A model generated the notes under the pieces. It saw only the letters and a program-made list of their open reading frames with translations. It did not search any database and was not told where the DNA came from. From the NCBI GenBank assembly GCA_951230915.1, contig OX579635.1, positions 10,602,001-10,666,000 of the forward strand: a DNA stretch of 64,000 nucleotides. The letters are read 5' to 3'. This stretch comes from Antitrichia curtipendula (taxonomy: Eukaryota; Streptophyta; Bryopsida; Hypnales; Leucodontaceae). Of the stretch, positions 47,563 through 59,593 are shown one piece after another. The stretch's first letter is position 1; the number at the start of each line of letters is the position of its first letter. A program made the position numbers and the translations under genes.

Positions 47563-48385
47563 GATATATCCCATATCGATTGCCAACCTCAACCCCACTT
47601 CAAAATTACAAAAGGGTGGGAGGGGGGACAGGGGCTGAAAAATAATTTTTAATTTTTTTAATTTTTTTGAACTCACCAAGGGGTGTAATTGAAAAAATAA
47701 ATAATTCAAATTTTTTTAACTTTATTTGAGTGCATAGTGACATCCATGTCACTATACACTCAAAAGAGGCAGTAATTGCCCTCCTTCTATGTTAGACTAC
47801 TTGGTGATTTCACATTATCCTCCACTTGAAGGTGACACTTGAGATTAGAAAAAAGAGCTAGCTCCATAATTCGAATCATCATGCCGCAAAGATTAGTCTT
47901 CTCTTGTCTTGCCTCCGCCATATTGAAGTTACCCTCTAGTATCCATTGACATCCGGTAGTGAGATCAAGAATCATAGCCTCCCATAACAGACAATGAGAA
48001 AGGGAATCATTAGGAACATAGATGTTAGCAATACCAACATCACCCCATGGGAAACCTTGTAAAACAATCCATTGGGACTGGTTCTCGAGAATGTCTCTGT
48101 GTTGGGTGACTATGTGGGCAAGTTTAGGCCCCAATAAAGTAATGATATCCCCTTTGCCTATCTTTGGACTTGACGAATCATTATTGTAGCCAATGCTAGC
48201 TTCTGCTAATCATGAATAGGCTTGACAAAGCAGTTTACCAAGATTGTAAGAATCTTGGTTCCAAAGCTTATGTTCTTGAGTAAAAACAATGTCTAACTAA
48301 AGAATGGAGTTAAGATAGTTTATAGATATAGGTATAGAGGATTTATCATTTAGTCCTCTAACATTAAATGAAAAGAGTCATATAG
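47079..48385 (-). pseudogene. LINE ORF2 endonuclease domain, broken
   Basis: Begins near 48385 with SFNVRGLNDKSS and TQEHKLW, the usual start of an AP-endonuclease of LINE type. WIVLQGFPWGDVGIANIYVP and a WILEGNFNMAE block (D to N in the usual GDFN) follow at about 47900-48070. After a gap filled by the AT microsatellite comes SWDNFRGDGSRILACLDQFY (about 47250), the C-terminal endonuclease motif with the SR-LDRF pattern. The GNFN reading and many stops indicate inactivity. Confidence 0.75.
47496..47560. repeat. (AT)n microsatellite
   Basis: About 32 uninterrupted AT repeats within the LINE endonuclease region, with a degenerate GATACAGATA zone upstream. Frames across it (runs of Tyr-Ile) are artefacts. 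Confidence 0.97.
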
Positions 48386-51200
48386 TCATAAGTAAGAATT
48401 GGGGTGAGAACCATTACGCAGTGTCTTCAACACTAGAGCGGCTAGGGCCAACACAATAACCCTAGTAGCTGAAGCCTGTGGGAGATTAATTAGAAGGAAG
48501 TGTACGTGAAGAAGAGGAAGAGATGGCTCTTGCAATTGCTCTTGTGTTGTGGACTGATTGGTTAGCTCCGTTGCTCGTGGGGATAGAATGGTACCTATTG
48601 GGAAGGAAGTACCATTATGTATTGAGGTTCTTGGTTGGACTGAACTCAATCAGCTGCAAGGTGTTGGATTGCTTGAAATGCCCGTTCATTGTCTCTAGCT
48701 TCAACCTTGCTAATATATGAGGTTGGACAGTGAGTGATTGATCCTAGGGCATGGAGATGGGACTAGTAAGAGGTATGTCAATTGAGATGAAGTAGGGCTC
48801 CTAGGGCCTAGCTGAATTGGAGAGAATTGTTTGCTTTGGATATCTTCAAAAGCCTTCTCTTCATGCAAAAAGGGTTAGAGTCCACATCTTGAGTAGATCT
48901 ATGGGTAGTTACTTGACGCACCTCCTCATCTGACCTGTCATCAAGTCCATCAAAGAATGAAAATCTCTTGCTTTTAGTAGAGTTGATCCAGAGGAATTCT
49001 AGAGCTATGCTAGTAGGTTCAAGTGAGATTGGAATTTCCGTTACTGGAACTAGAGTCTTAGTTGGAGTCTTAACTAGCACCTTTAGAACTACGATACTAA
49101 ATGGACCCACCTCCGTTACTAATGTTGTAACTAGGCCAAGAAATAGCTAATTAAAGCTTAATGCCTTGGCATGAAGAACAAGTTGGCTTTGACTGGGTCC
49201 TTGACCTTTGTTGTTGTGGAGTTCGATATGAACATGTGGGCAAATCGCAAGCTTTGAAGAAGGTTGAATAGAGGTGTCAAACGTTTGTATAGGAGCCACA
49301 ATGATGTCGAAGACCTAATCGATGTTGGTCGCTGTGGTTTTGGAGGGTTGCCCATGATTCAATCTATCTTGGTCCCTGAGATTGAATTGATTTTTTTTTC
49401 TAAATGTAAGATATAGTACTCAATTTCCGCCTCCAATTCTATATCTATGTCGTCATCAAAAATAGGATTGTCCATAATGTTGGTAATATGGATTGAGTTG
49501 TTAGAGGAGGCAAGAGGTGGGGCTTGTGTGAGGGCCCCTTCCTCAATAATTTAACTATGAGCCACATACGTCTGAGGTTGTAAAAGAGAGCTCAAAGGCT
49601 AAGAGAGTTGCACAGGGTAGTCTAGATAATTAGTTGAGTTTGCGATAAAGGGAAGTAGATGAGTTGCAATTATTTCCCTGAGTTTTGATAAGTGATGGAT
49701 CAATCTTGGTTGCTTGTTCTTGAGCGTTCTCTGGTCTCATGTGGAGGCAAGTGATCTAAGTAATCCCTAGTTTCTTGTCAAAGAGAGAGGTCTAAGCGGT
49801 CTCTGATCTTTTGACTACAAGGGTGGTCATAGTCTCTAATGTTGGTACAATTTGTAGAATCCGATTGATGATGGTGCCAATTTTTGGGGTTGTTCGGCTT
49901 TTGTTGGCGAGTCTTAGAGTTGCAGTATGAGACCACTTGAAGCCATTGTTAGTGGTTGATTTAGATTGTGGTGATTTTTCTTGAGGAGACCCTCCGCGAT
50001 TAGGATGATTGAATATTTTTTGGTGGAGGTATCGGCAAGGGTTGGAGAAGTTCCCAGATTGTCGACTTGAAGATTACTTGCAGTGATGATAAGTGGGGGT
50101 AGTAAAAATACTTCTACTTGGGCAATTAAACTCATTATGTGATGGATTTGAGCACCGGCTACAAGAAGTATCCATGATTTTGTATTCAATTGTGACCTTC
50201 AAATATTGCCCTTCTATGTTTGCTACCACTAGAATAGAAATATAACCTTTTGTAGGCTTGATTGAAACACATAATTTGGAATTTACTATAGAAAGAGCGA
50301 TGTGGTCTTTTTCGAATATCATTCCCACCTCACTAGCTAACATTTTAGCTTCATGTTGGTGGAATTTGAGCGGCAAGTTCATCAAGTTAATCCGACAAGG
50401 CACGTCCATTACATGTTTTTCAGCCCCTCTGGAGGGCTGCAAGTTCTCTAGGGTTTCCAAACTCTGGAATTGTCTAGCACTTCGCTGCAATAACTGCGTC
50501 ATATAAAAAAATATTATTTAAAAAAAAAATAGAAAAAAATATATTCATCTTGTTCTTTCATTTTAAGATTTTAAGATTTTAAGATTTTTTTTTTTTTTTT
50601 TTCAAGAAAAAAATTCTGACGGCAGCTGTTCTTTTACTGCTGGGGGAACAGCATCGGGAACAAACCTGAAACGGCCCTCCAGGCCTCCCATAAAACATCT
50701 AATGAAACCCGAGGGTTGATAGAGATAAAAATCAGGAATCCAACGTTGAAATGTGGTTGTGTCGCCTTTAAGCCAACAAGGTGACAATGCTAGAACCTAT
50801 TGAACAAGATCTATTGACTCCAACTTGATGAAATGAAACCTTTTTTTGGCGTCATGATGTAACAAAATCCTAGTGCTAATAGAAGATTTCAAATCTTGAA
50901 TCTAGAGCTCATGGTGGAATGAAGAAGGGAGATCAATTGCAAATCTCACAATGATGACATGCTGTCTCAAGTACCCAACCTCTCTTCTCAACACCACCAT
51001 ATTAAGATCCGAAGTAGGTATGACAACATAGTCTTGCACAAGAATTTTGTTAGGATTTCCAAAAAAAACTGTAGGAAGATCTACATCATGAGGTTTCTGT
51101 TGCTCACCTTGGTGAGGCATTCAAACAAATCCAAATTGATTTGCCGCTCCCACGTGGCGTCTGCTATAAGAACAAATGTAAATCTAAAAATTGGAAGATC
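48386..51200 (-). pseudogene. LINE ORF1 (nucleic-acid-binding protein), broken
   Basis: The N-terminal block reads LRREVGYLRQHVIIVRFAID (about 50960-51020) and continues to LSPCWLKGDTTTFQRWIPDF (about 50720-50780). This is the DUF4283 pattern that ends in a Trp-x-Pro-(D/E)-F motif in plant LINE ORF1. After an insert, VPCRINLMNLPLKFHQHEAK (about 50380) and a CCHC knuckle CSRCSNPSHNEFNC (about 50120-50160) follow. The remaining part to about 48386 is low in recognisable structure. Several frames are used. Confidence 0.7.
50500..50700 (-). repeat. Insert in LINE ORF1 with A-rich end
   Basis: On the minus strand the insert reads GGAGGGCCGTTTCAGGTTTG, then about 50 bases, then a long A run and three ATCTTAAA units. 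LINE ORF1 coding resumes beyond it. The first 75 bases resemble 43160-43235. An A-rich 3' end suggests a retroposed short element, but no known SINE promoter box was recognised. Confidence 0.4.
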
Positions 51201-51229
51201 CCTAGGGAGGGCACCGAGGTAATTTTCTA

Positions 51230-54200
51230 CCATCATTGCTATACAAGATGAGATACCCTACTAAGATCTTTGAAACTAGATTTGGATATCCAGGTCCTAA
51301 GCAGAGATTATCAATCGCATGCAAAACATGACGCAATTTAATTAATTCAAAGACACGAGAGTACTTGCGATAATGTATCAATTTGATGATTCAACATAGA
51401 AACCAAGTCTACAGTAGCTCTACACGGTCCCTGCTCTCACCACTGCTCTAAGAATGTGTCAATAGTGTTTTGTGCCTATTGTTTTGTCATATTCCCTTAC
51501 ATTCCTTTACGTTCCTTGTAAAGACTAAGGTGTAAAATACTAAAATGATTTTCAAGGCTTGATTTTTGAACTTTTCTTTAAAAAATTGAAATTTATCTTT
51601 AATGGTGAATTTTTTATTTTTTATACATTAATTTAAACACTATTATTTTTTTAATTTAAAAATAAAGTTGTATCAAACAAAAGAATAAAGAGTAACTTTG
51701 GTCGTATAACCGGAGGGAACAAAGAGTCTATTGGAAGTACAATAGTATCAAACATGCATTTATCTTAACAAAGTTAGAGCATCCTCTCAGTGTTGCGCCA
51801 ATAATTGCGTAGTACAACAGTACATGTTGGTTATGTTCACATTCCTTTTTTTTATACTGTATGTGTTTCTTCCCGGCATAGGTACCCCACCACGATGACG
51901 ATACTTGAAATCCTAAACAACACAGACATGAAAGCGGGAGGTGAAATGGACGGAGTGGGATTTAGGATTAAACACGTAGTATAGGCAAGATTGATCATAG
52001 TTGACGCTTGTACTACACATATGTAGATTTTAGACATATGGACATTCAATACAATCTATAGATGATATGTCGCAAAAAACTTGTACAAGATCAACACTTA
52101 TTGCTAGTATTGATACAATCATGTAAAGCTAATCTGCGAGCTAACATTGAATATGGGTTGTCCACAGCCACCATTGCCATACCATTCTAGTTCAAGTTTC
52201 AACCGTACTTGAATGACAGAGAGTATTGGTAATTCAACATTCAAATTTGCTAATTAATATTTGGAGATGGTATGCCGTGGTCGAGGCCGTGGTTGGAATC
52301 AGAAAGTTTTCAAGGAAGTTTTAAAGCACATAGAACTCCTAAAGTGATCGTGGTGGTGGGAAAGGTTTCTGGTAGTTGCACCTACACGAACTCGAATCTG
52401 CATTCAATTGTCACAATTATTGTTGTTGACAAAAGAATGTAGAGGATTTTGAAGGATACAACAAAAGACCAATTTATGCCGTACTATAGCCAAGAAATGT
52501 CAAGCCCGTGAAGGTACGTATAAGGTGTTGTTAGCATTGGGATAACTTTTCGTTGGTTTTCAACCCATGAAGGACTTGTTGTTGCGGCGGATGTATAGAG
52601 GGCGGTGTGAGGATACTCTCAATGCACCTAGCATTATAGCCTAGCAAATGAGAGCATTACTAACTTTTGAGTCATATATAATTGTAATTTGAGAGTACTA
52701 TCATTGAAAGCCCAACATAAACCACTTAAATTAGATATATTAGGAATATTTTGATTTGGACTTTGAATAACCAAACTAGACCTTCTTGAAAGTAAGCTAA
52801 AAGACAAAACGCATAGAGGCTCCAACAAATCATGCCTAAGAAAGAAAAATCATGAAAGCAAGATGGAAAAAATGTCATTTGTAGGTTATATGTGTATTCA
52901 TTTTTTTATCCATAAATTTTAAAAAGTTTTTTGTGATGATTTATTAATATTTATACAATATAGATTCTAAAGATTTTACTTTGCAAATATCCTATTTAAT
53001 TTAGAAGGTCTTTATAGGTTTGCCTTTAAAAAATAACTTTTCCAAATCAAAAAATGACCCTTCAAAAATGACTTGAATGAAAAAGAAAAATTAAAAGCTT
53101 AAAAAATAAATATGGTTAGAACTTAACATTTTGAATTTAGAAGAAAAAAATCTTTTAAAAATTACCAAAATAACATCTACAATCAAATTTAGAAGGAATT
53201 TTTAATTTTTGGCTTCAAATATTATTGGAAAATATTGACTTATGTATCAGTTGCTCTAGTTCTATGGATGTAATCCATGGATCATATAGTACAACTATTA
53301 TTTGATATTCATCATTAAATTATTACTCTAAGTTGTATTTCATAATGCATCTTCACAATTTTAGAAATTTGGGCTATCCCCTAGTCCTTTAGGGTTTAAG
53401 GGTTCAAAAAATATATTTTTCATTTTTTCAAATGTACAATTTGTAGAAAATACAAAAGTAAAATATATTAGTTTAATTTGTCTTGAAATTTAGAATGAGG
53501 ATAGTAAATTAGTTGTTTCTAAAAATAATGTAGTTTTAGTAATTTGAATTTAGGTGCAACTATTGAAATTGGAATGCAAAACTAGTGCAAAATGAGCATT
53601 TCAAACACCTTCAATGCTTAATGGGACTCTATGCCATAGTGTGCAATAACTCTTAGATTTTCCTTTACTCTAGATGCTTATTTGACATGCTCTTCATTTG
53701 CACAATACAAATTAATTTTTTCAATTAACTTGTTTCATTGAATTTCAACCTAGAACAACTACAAAATATACAAATTCTCTATAGTTTTGAAGAAATACCT
53801 TCACCTTGCTAATTGATGAACATTCATTCACTCGTTGAGGAAATTATGAGTATGTACTAGAAAATGTGGTAGGAAAAGTAATAGTAGAAGTAAAAAACAT
53901 AGCTATGAAAGTTATAAGGGAAGTAATTGTAGACGTAATAGGGAAAGTATTAGGGGTACTGAAAGTAGACTTTTATCTATAAAAATTGGTCAACCTTTGC
54001 AAAGAAGACAAAAAGAATTTGGATTTATGCATAGAAGTATATAATATTTGTAAGATGAGAATCATAATTGTTGGCTAGAACTTTTTTAGAAAGAGGCTCA
54101 TAAAAAGCAAAGCTAGACAAATTTTTTACTTTTAAAAACTATTTTTCACATCGAACTTGAATTATTTGGTTACTTTTAGTTTGTTAGTAAGATAAAGCTA

Positions 54201-54480
54201 CATCTAAAATGTAGTTTCTCTTTATTCTAGGATGGTTGCAAGAGAGACTAAACACATGGGTTGTTGTAGTGCTTTGTCAAAACTGAGGTTTCTGTGCTTA
54301 GTACTATGAGTACTACAAGTACTAAGAAACAAAACAATCTTAGTTGTTGATCTAAAACATTAATGACTACTAGTATTGTTGCAAGTACTAAAAAAGTACT
54401 AGAAAAAAAAGATAGTTTGTCATAAAAGATAGATACAACTAGATATAGTTAATATTAATTAGAAAAATATGAAAAAAAAT
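51230..54480. other. AT-rich intergenic DNA, no confident gene
   Basis: A mixed-composition patch at about 52240-52630 (MVCRGRGRGWNQKVFKEVLK and later stops) has weak coding texture only. From 52850 on the DNA is strongly AT-rich. About 53780-53960 resembles about 57090-57240 (shared CCTTCACCTTGCT and TATGTACTAG(A/G)AAATGTGG), a direct dispersed repeat. Confidence 0.4.
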
Positions 54481-54489
54481 TCTAAAAAA

Positions 54490-56025
54490 TGGCCATTTGT
54501 AAAGACTTCACAATGATTACATTTCACCAAAAAATAAAAGTCAAAACCATCTTCAATGTTTAGAAGTGCACGAGCAAAGGAGTCCTATTTGTATGAATAT
54601 GGAGACCATAAAATAATATATTTTTAGATTTCCTTTGGTAGGCATGTGTCTCCCTACTGTAGAAACAGACCACAAAATTTTTAGCTCTAGATCATTAATT
54701 TTGAGTACTCTCCGGTACTAAAAAATCTTAAACTTTAAAGTGGCAAATTAGCAAAATTGACTTTTAAATATAAAATGATTTTTTTTAATTTCTAAAAAAT
54801 AAGGGATACGATTACAATCAAGTAAACCATCTCCAATTAAAAAATTCAAGTTCATAGGGTTCTACTGTCAAAATTTATAGCAAAAAAAAACTCCATCGTT
54901 CTGAATGTGATGCAAAATAGGACAAATCTTTCTTGCAATTATCCACATTTATAAGCAAAGGGTGCATGCAAGAAAGACCAAACAACTTTGGTAGAATTTT
55001 GCTAAATTGATTTTGTTTTCTTCTATAACTTTTGAATTTAAAATCCAATGCCAAAAATAAAAAATCTATTTCTAAATGTTTTGATTGTAATTGAATCCTT
55101 TAGTTTTTGAAATTAATAATAAATTAATTAAAATTCAATTTCTTTAATTTGTCATACTTTCAAGGGTTTTGTTTCTAGTATTGGAGAGTTACCAAATTTA
55201 ATATACTAGAGCTAAAATTTTGGTGGTCTACTCCCACACTAGTAAGATATGTTCTATATAAAGGGCATTAGAAAGTATGCTATTTTACATCCTCCACATT
55301 TGTATAATAGGCTAAATAAGAGGCTCCATGGTACGTACACTTCTGAACATTGAAGGTGGTTTCAAGTTCATTTTTTTTGGTGAAATTTCATTGCCATCAA
55401 GTCCTCACAAATGTTCAATTTTAAATTTTTTAAATTTATGTATTAATGATTTAATAAAAATCAAAATGTTGAAATATCCCTATTCTAGAAAAGGCGTATT
55501 TCAATATTTTGATTTTTAATAAATCAATAATAATAAATTTACTAAAAAAACTAAAAATTGACCATCTATGAAGACTTGATGGTGATGAGATTTTACCAGA
55601 AAATGAACTTGAAACTATCTTCAATGTTTAGAAGTGTGCATGCCATGGAGCCTCTTTTTTGGCCTATTTGCATGAATATGGAGGGACATAAAATAACCTA
55701 CTTTTTGATGCCCTTCATATGGAACATGCCCTACTAGTGTGGAAATAGACCATCAAAATTTTAGCTCTAGTATATTAAATTTTTGTACTCCCTAGTACTA
55801 AAAACAAAAAAATCCAAAAGTGTGACAAATTAGAAAATTAGAATTTTTAAATATAATTTTTTCTTATATTGAAAAAAAGAACACAATTAGAATCAAAACA
55901 TCTAAAAATAGATTTTTTTTATTTTTGACATTGATTTAAAATTCAAAAGTTATAGCTTGGCTAAAAACCAATTTGGCAAAGCGTTGCCAAATTTGTTCAA
56001 TCTTTCTTGCAATCACCCCCAAAAC
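54490..56025. repeat. Three-arm inverted repeat (+ - +)
   Basis: Three copies of a unit of about 460 bp occur as X (54490-54945, plus), Y (54960-55425, minus) and Z (55545-56025, plus). Shared phrases include ATCTTCAATGTTTAGAAGTG, TTTTAGCTCTAGTATATTAA (or its close variant), TTGATTGTAATTG and TTCTTGCAAT. X and Y meet almost head to head and could form one hairpin; Y and Z could form another. No ORF. Probably a foldback transposon with an extra half-copy. Confidence 0.7.
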
Positions 56026-56029
56026 ATTA

Positions 56030-57220
56030 TAAAATTTCTTGAAAGAAATACCCAAAATAGCCCCCAAACCTAATTTCAAACCCTAACATTGGTCCCTATT
56101 GTGCCTTTTTCCATTCTAATATAGCTATTGAAAATTGTAAAGGATTGACATTATACAATTTCAAAGTGGAATTGGGTTGAAAAGTTATGGTTTAATAACT
56201 TCAAGGAACACTTGTCTACCATGTGGTTAGACACACAAGCTAAAATTCACCCCTTACTCCACAAGTTGAAGGGTTGCTTTTGGATTACCATTGCAACCCT
56301 GTAGGGACTCCAAAAAACCATTGACATTAAATCCAAATGGGCAAGAATAGTCCCCCTCGGGGAGTTCACTTAGAGTATCCATTAGAAGTGCGATCAAAAC
56401 TTTAGACCCCCTATATATTTTTTGAATTTTAAATAAAACAAAATAAAATAAATATGAACAAATTTCCTACTTTGAAAGTTTATGTTATGAATTATTGATA
56501 TTTTTATTTGTTAATAATAATTAGTTACAAATTTTTGAAGTAAAAAGATACACTGTAGAACTGAAAAATAACTTTTACACCCCTATATTATATAAGAAAA
56601 ATTGTCTAAAAAATGAACAAAAAATTCCTAAAAATAACTCTCTATTGAAAGCTCATTTTGAATTGAATATTGATTCAATGGTCATCTAAATGTGTTCTCT
56701 ATAATTGTTTGAGTTGAAAAACATTCCATTTTAGTTTATTTTCAACCTCTTCTAGAAATCATTTCATATTTTATTTGAGTTGAAAATTTAGGCAATACAA
56801 ACCTATAGTCATTATTAAACAATGCTCAAAATTTTAGGTTGAAATTATAGTTGATTAGAAACACTTTGTTCGCACATGGTTTATTGTAGTAGAACTAAGT
56901 GCACCCCCTAAGAGTCCCCCTAGGAACAACAATGGGAAGCCATATCTTTTTGTGTTTTTCTATTGAAAAAGAATTGACTAAATTACTTGTGTAAATCTTT
57001 ATAATTTGTTGTTCTATTGCAACAAAAAAAATTGTAAACTCAAGAAGTCTAAATAGATGCCACAATGGGTACACTTACCGTATTTGTAAAGAAAAACCTT
57101 CACCTTGCTGAATGAGTGAATAGTATTATGTAATCTCATTAGGAAAATTGTAGCCAATATGTACTAGGAAATGTGGAAGGGAATGAATCATAATAGAGGA
57201 AGTAAAAGGGTAAGTAATGA
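56030..57220. other. AT-rich intergenic DNA, no gene seen
   Basis: No sustained coding frame. The last 150 bases resemble about 53780-53960. Confidence 0.45.
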
Positions 57221-57229
57221 GGGATATAT

Positions 57230-57544
57230 GGGCAATTTCGTTAAAATGGCGAAATTCCGTAACTTTGGCAATTTTCACAGTTCAAAGCGGCCGCTCTGAA
57301 GTGTTCAACAGTCCTAGATTTCTGAAATCTAAACCACTTATAGATGTCTGAAATCTACAATAGTCATAGATGTTGCTTTCAAAGTTCAGACCGCGCGATT
57401 TGAAATGTACATTAGTGCTAGATTTCTGAAATCTATAAGACAAAGATTTATGTAATCTATACCCCTCGTAGATGTCACTTTCGCAATTCAAAGTGGCCGC
57501 TCTGAAAATGGCATACGGAATATGCCATTTTAACAAAATTGCCC
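57230..57544 (+). mobile_element. Palindrome-rich MITE, copy 1
   Basis: A 315-bp unit bounded by GGGCAATTTCGTTAAAATGG and, on the right, the complement of GGGCAATTTTGTTAAAATGG. ATATAT flanks both sides (57224-57229 and 57545-57550). The interior holds GCGGCCGCTCT blocks and repeated dyads TAGATTTCTGAAATCTA. A second copy lies inverted at 57896-58212. Superfamily not assigned. Confidence 0.75.
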
Positions 57545-57895
57545 ATATATAAAGTAAACCTGTCCATTACCGTTTTGTTTCACAATTCTGTTAGTAGACC
57601 AATTCAATTTTATCACCTAATTTTGGACCCAATTCCATTATAAAAACATCCCCATTTGTTTTTTTAATGACAAAATTAGAGCGTTTTATGACAAAGTCAA
57701 ATTTTTATGACAACCAGGGATATCGTGTCACTCCATTAATGGTGAATATTTTAACATTTGACTTGGGTGGTTATGGGTTGGTTAGGGAATGTTTATGACA
57801 CTAGTCTATGGTTGGTTTTGTAATTTCAAGGCAGACCACTTCAAAAATTCTCAGAAATTACAGTTTCAATCAAAATATTATAATTCTACTTGGAT

Positions 57896-58212
57896 AGGCA
57901 ATTTTGTTAAAATGGCATATTCCGTATGCCATTTTCAGAGCGGCCACTTTGAACTGCGAAAGTGACATCTACAAGGGGTATAGATTACATAAATCTTTGT
58001 CTTTTATAGATTTCAAAAATCTAGCACTAATGTACATTTCAAATCGCGTGGTCTGAACTTTGAAAGCAACATCTATGACTATTGTAGATTTTAGACATCT
58101 ACAAGGGGTTTAGATTTCAGAAATCTAGGACAATTGAACATTTCAGAGCGGCCGCTCTGAACTGTGAAAACTGCCAAAGTTACGGAATTTTGCCATTTTA
58201 ACGAAATTGCCC
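57896..58212 (-). mobile_element. Palindrome-rich MITE, copy 2 (inverted)
   Basis: Nearly the full reverse complement of the copy at 57230-57544, with about nine of ten bases alike by eye. It keeps the same ends (AGGCAATTTTGTTAAAATGG left, complement of GGGCAATTTCGTTAAAATGG right) and an intact AGAGCGGCCGCTCT palindrome near 58146. The pair forms an inverted repeat around a spacer of about 350 bp. Confidence 0.75.
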
Positions 58213-58527
58213 ATTTGGGTTTGATTGTGAAACATGAACACACCAGTAAAAAATATGTGCCCCTCTTGAAGTTGGCCCCAACATATTCAGATTGCAAGTC
58301 AAGGTGGTAATAGGCTTGTCTATCTTAATAGGGCAAGTCGTAAGACAAGTGAAGTGGAACTGTGGAAGTGGTAGAGGAAGTGACAAAGGACATAACATTG
58401 TTAACCAATCTATTTAAGGGGGGTCCCTTTTGGAGGGGATGCGCCGTAGATGGGCCAGCCAACCACAACATTGACAACTCGTACTAACCAACCAATGATA
58501 TGCTCAAAACTATAACTTAATTCTCCC

Positions 58528-58758
58528 CTAGGTATCTCTGGGGGAAATATACCTCCTCCTCCTGGAAGGTACGCAACCCAGTGGTTTAGCAATGTTATGG
58601 AAGTAGCAATTGCAAGGGAAGTGAATACAAAAGGATATTCAAAGTTTCAGACCCTTGTAGAAACAGTAAAAGAAGTAGAAGTCAAAGCAGTAACGAAGGG
58701 AAGCGCCACTGAAATCCTCCAAAACCCCAAAGAGAATCTGACTGGATGCCAACCATAG
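58528..58758 (+). other. Exon-like coding fragment, unknown
   Basis: After a good splice acceptor (TTCTCCCCTAG|GTATC, exon from about 58532) one frame stays open for about 75 codons: GISGGNIPPPPGRYATQWFS, then VMEVAIAREVNTKGYSKFQT, to a stop near 58757. Composition is coding-like. The upstream partner exon was not identified, and inverted MITEs lie just upstream, so it may be a gene fragment. Function unknown. Confidence 0.3.
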
Positions 58759-58789
58759 GCAGAAGACGCCAGCTGACGGAAATCAGCCC

Positions 58790-59593
58790 CCCCCGCAGAA
58801 TAGTCTCCAGTTAGAGTGTCACTTCACCATGGAATATTTATAGCAAAGTCACGCCACTCAGTCGACCGGTGACGGCGGTGAGTGCCCTAGAACCAGGGGA
58901 TGCAGCGCGTCGACCGTACGCGCGTTCAAGCTTGTTCACGCCATCGACTCGCCGCCTCTTTCCTCCGCCTCACTGAATCTGTAGTGCCCTACTCATGCTA
59001 GCTTCCCACACAGACTCCCTTTCTCTTACCATGATTCTCCGCTTAGCTAATTTAAGCTATACTAGCCATTCTTTCATAAGCAGATTCATACTGTTAAGTT
59101 GGCACTCTTGAAGCTTTGACAGATCTAGCTGTGCCGGCCTCGATCAGCGACTGATTTCAGGTAATACTGTCGTCCATCAGGGTTCAGTCGATCGATCAGC
59201 ATGTTGGTTGCTTCTGGTCCATGACTTGTGCTCCAAGAATCGGGCATGGTACGTCGCTGTGTATCGATTAGCTAGCGCACTATGATCGATATATCCCATA
59301 GCGCATTTGTCTGAAGTTCTCCAGTTTGCTCCGTACGTGTTGATCGGTGCCTCAAAACATGATGATTCTCTATGTGCTAGCTAGTTAGTTACTCAATTTT
59401 CTTACCTTCAAGTAGCATACGATCGACTGAAAATATCAGGCTGTTGGTATGTTTGCCGGCCGACCGTTACTGTCAAGTAGACAGTAAGTACTACCCTATG
59501 AGAAATAGGTGAGATTTGTACGAGTTAACAGCAATGGGCTAAACAACGTCCGCATGCTCCTTCTTGTACAGTCTCCTCGATCGACGATTACTG
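58790..59593 (+). promoter_or_regulatory. NAR2 promoter and leader region
   Basis: Mixed-composition DNA directly upstream of NAR2. A TATTTATAG at about 58835 could be a TATA box. GATCGATC-type palindromes recur (about 59188, 59283, 59421, 59576). A possible leader intron (donor TTTCAG|GTAATACT at about 59161, acceptor AATATCAG near 59441) is only suggested by consensus. No gene-coding frame is present. Confidence 0.35.

Larger units (their letters stand above)
43485..51230 (-). mobile_element. L1-type LINE retrotransposon, decayed, with inserts
   Basis: A minus-strand non-LTR element of about 7.7 kb. ORF1 (about 51200-48390) has a DUF4283-like N-terminal region and a CCHC knuckle. ORF2 (about 48385-44150) has an AP-endonuclease and reverse transcriptase. 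The 3' tail ends near a T-rich tract at about 43480-43497 (poly-A of the minus strand). Frames are broken many times, so it is inactive. An insert at about 50500-50700 splits ORF1, an AT microsatellite region (about 47340-47770) splits the endonuclease, and an AT-rich insert lies near 45880-46080. The 5' end is placed only roughly. Confidence 0.8.

Noticed and set aside
47347..47709. Open frames of Tyr-Ile repeats on both strands
   Set aside because: They are created by the (AT)n microsatellite and have no coding value.
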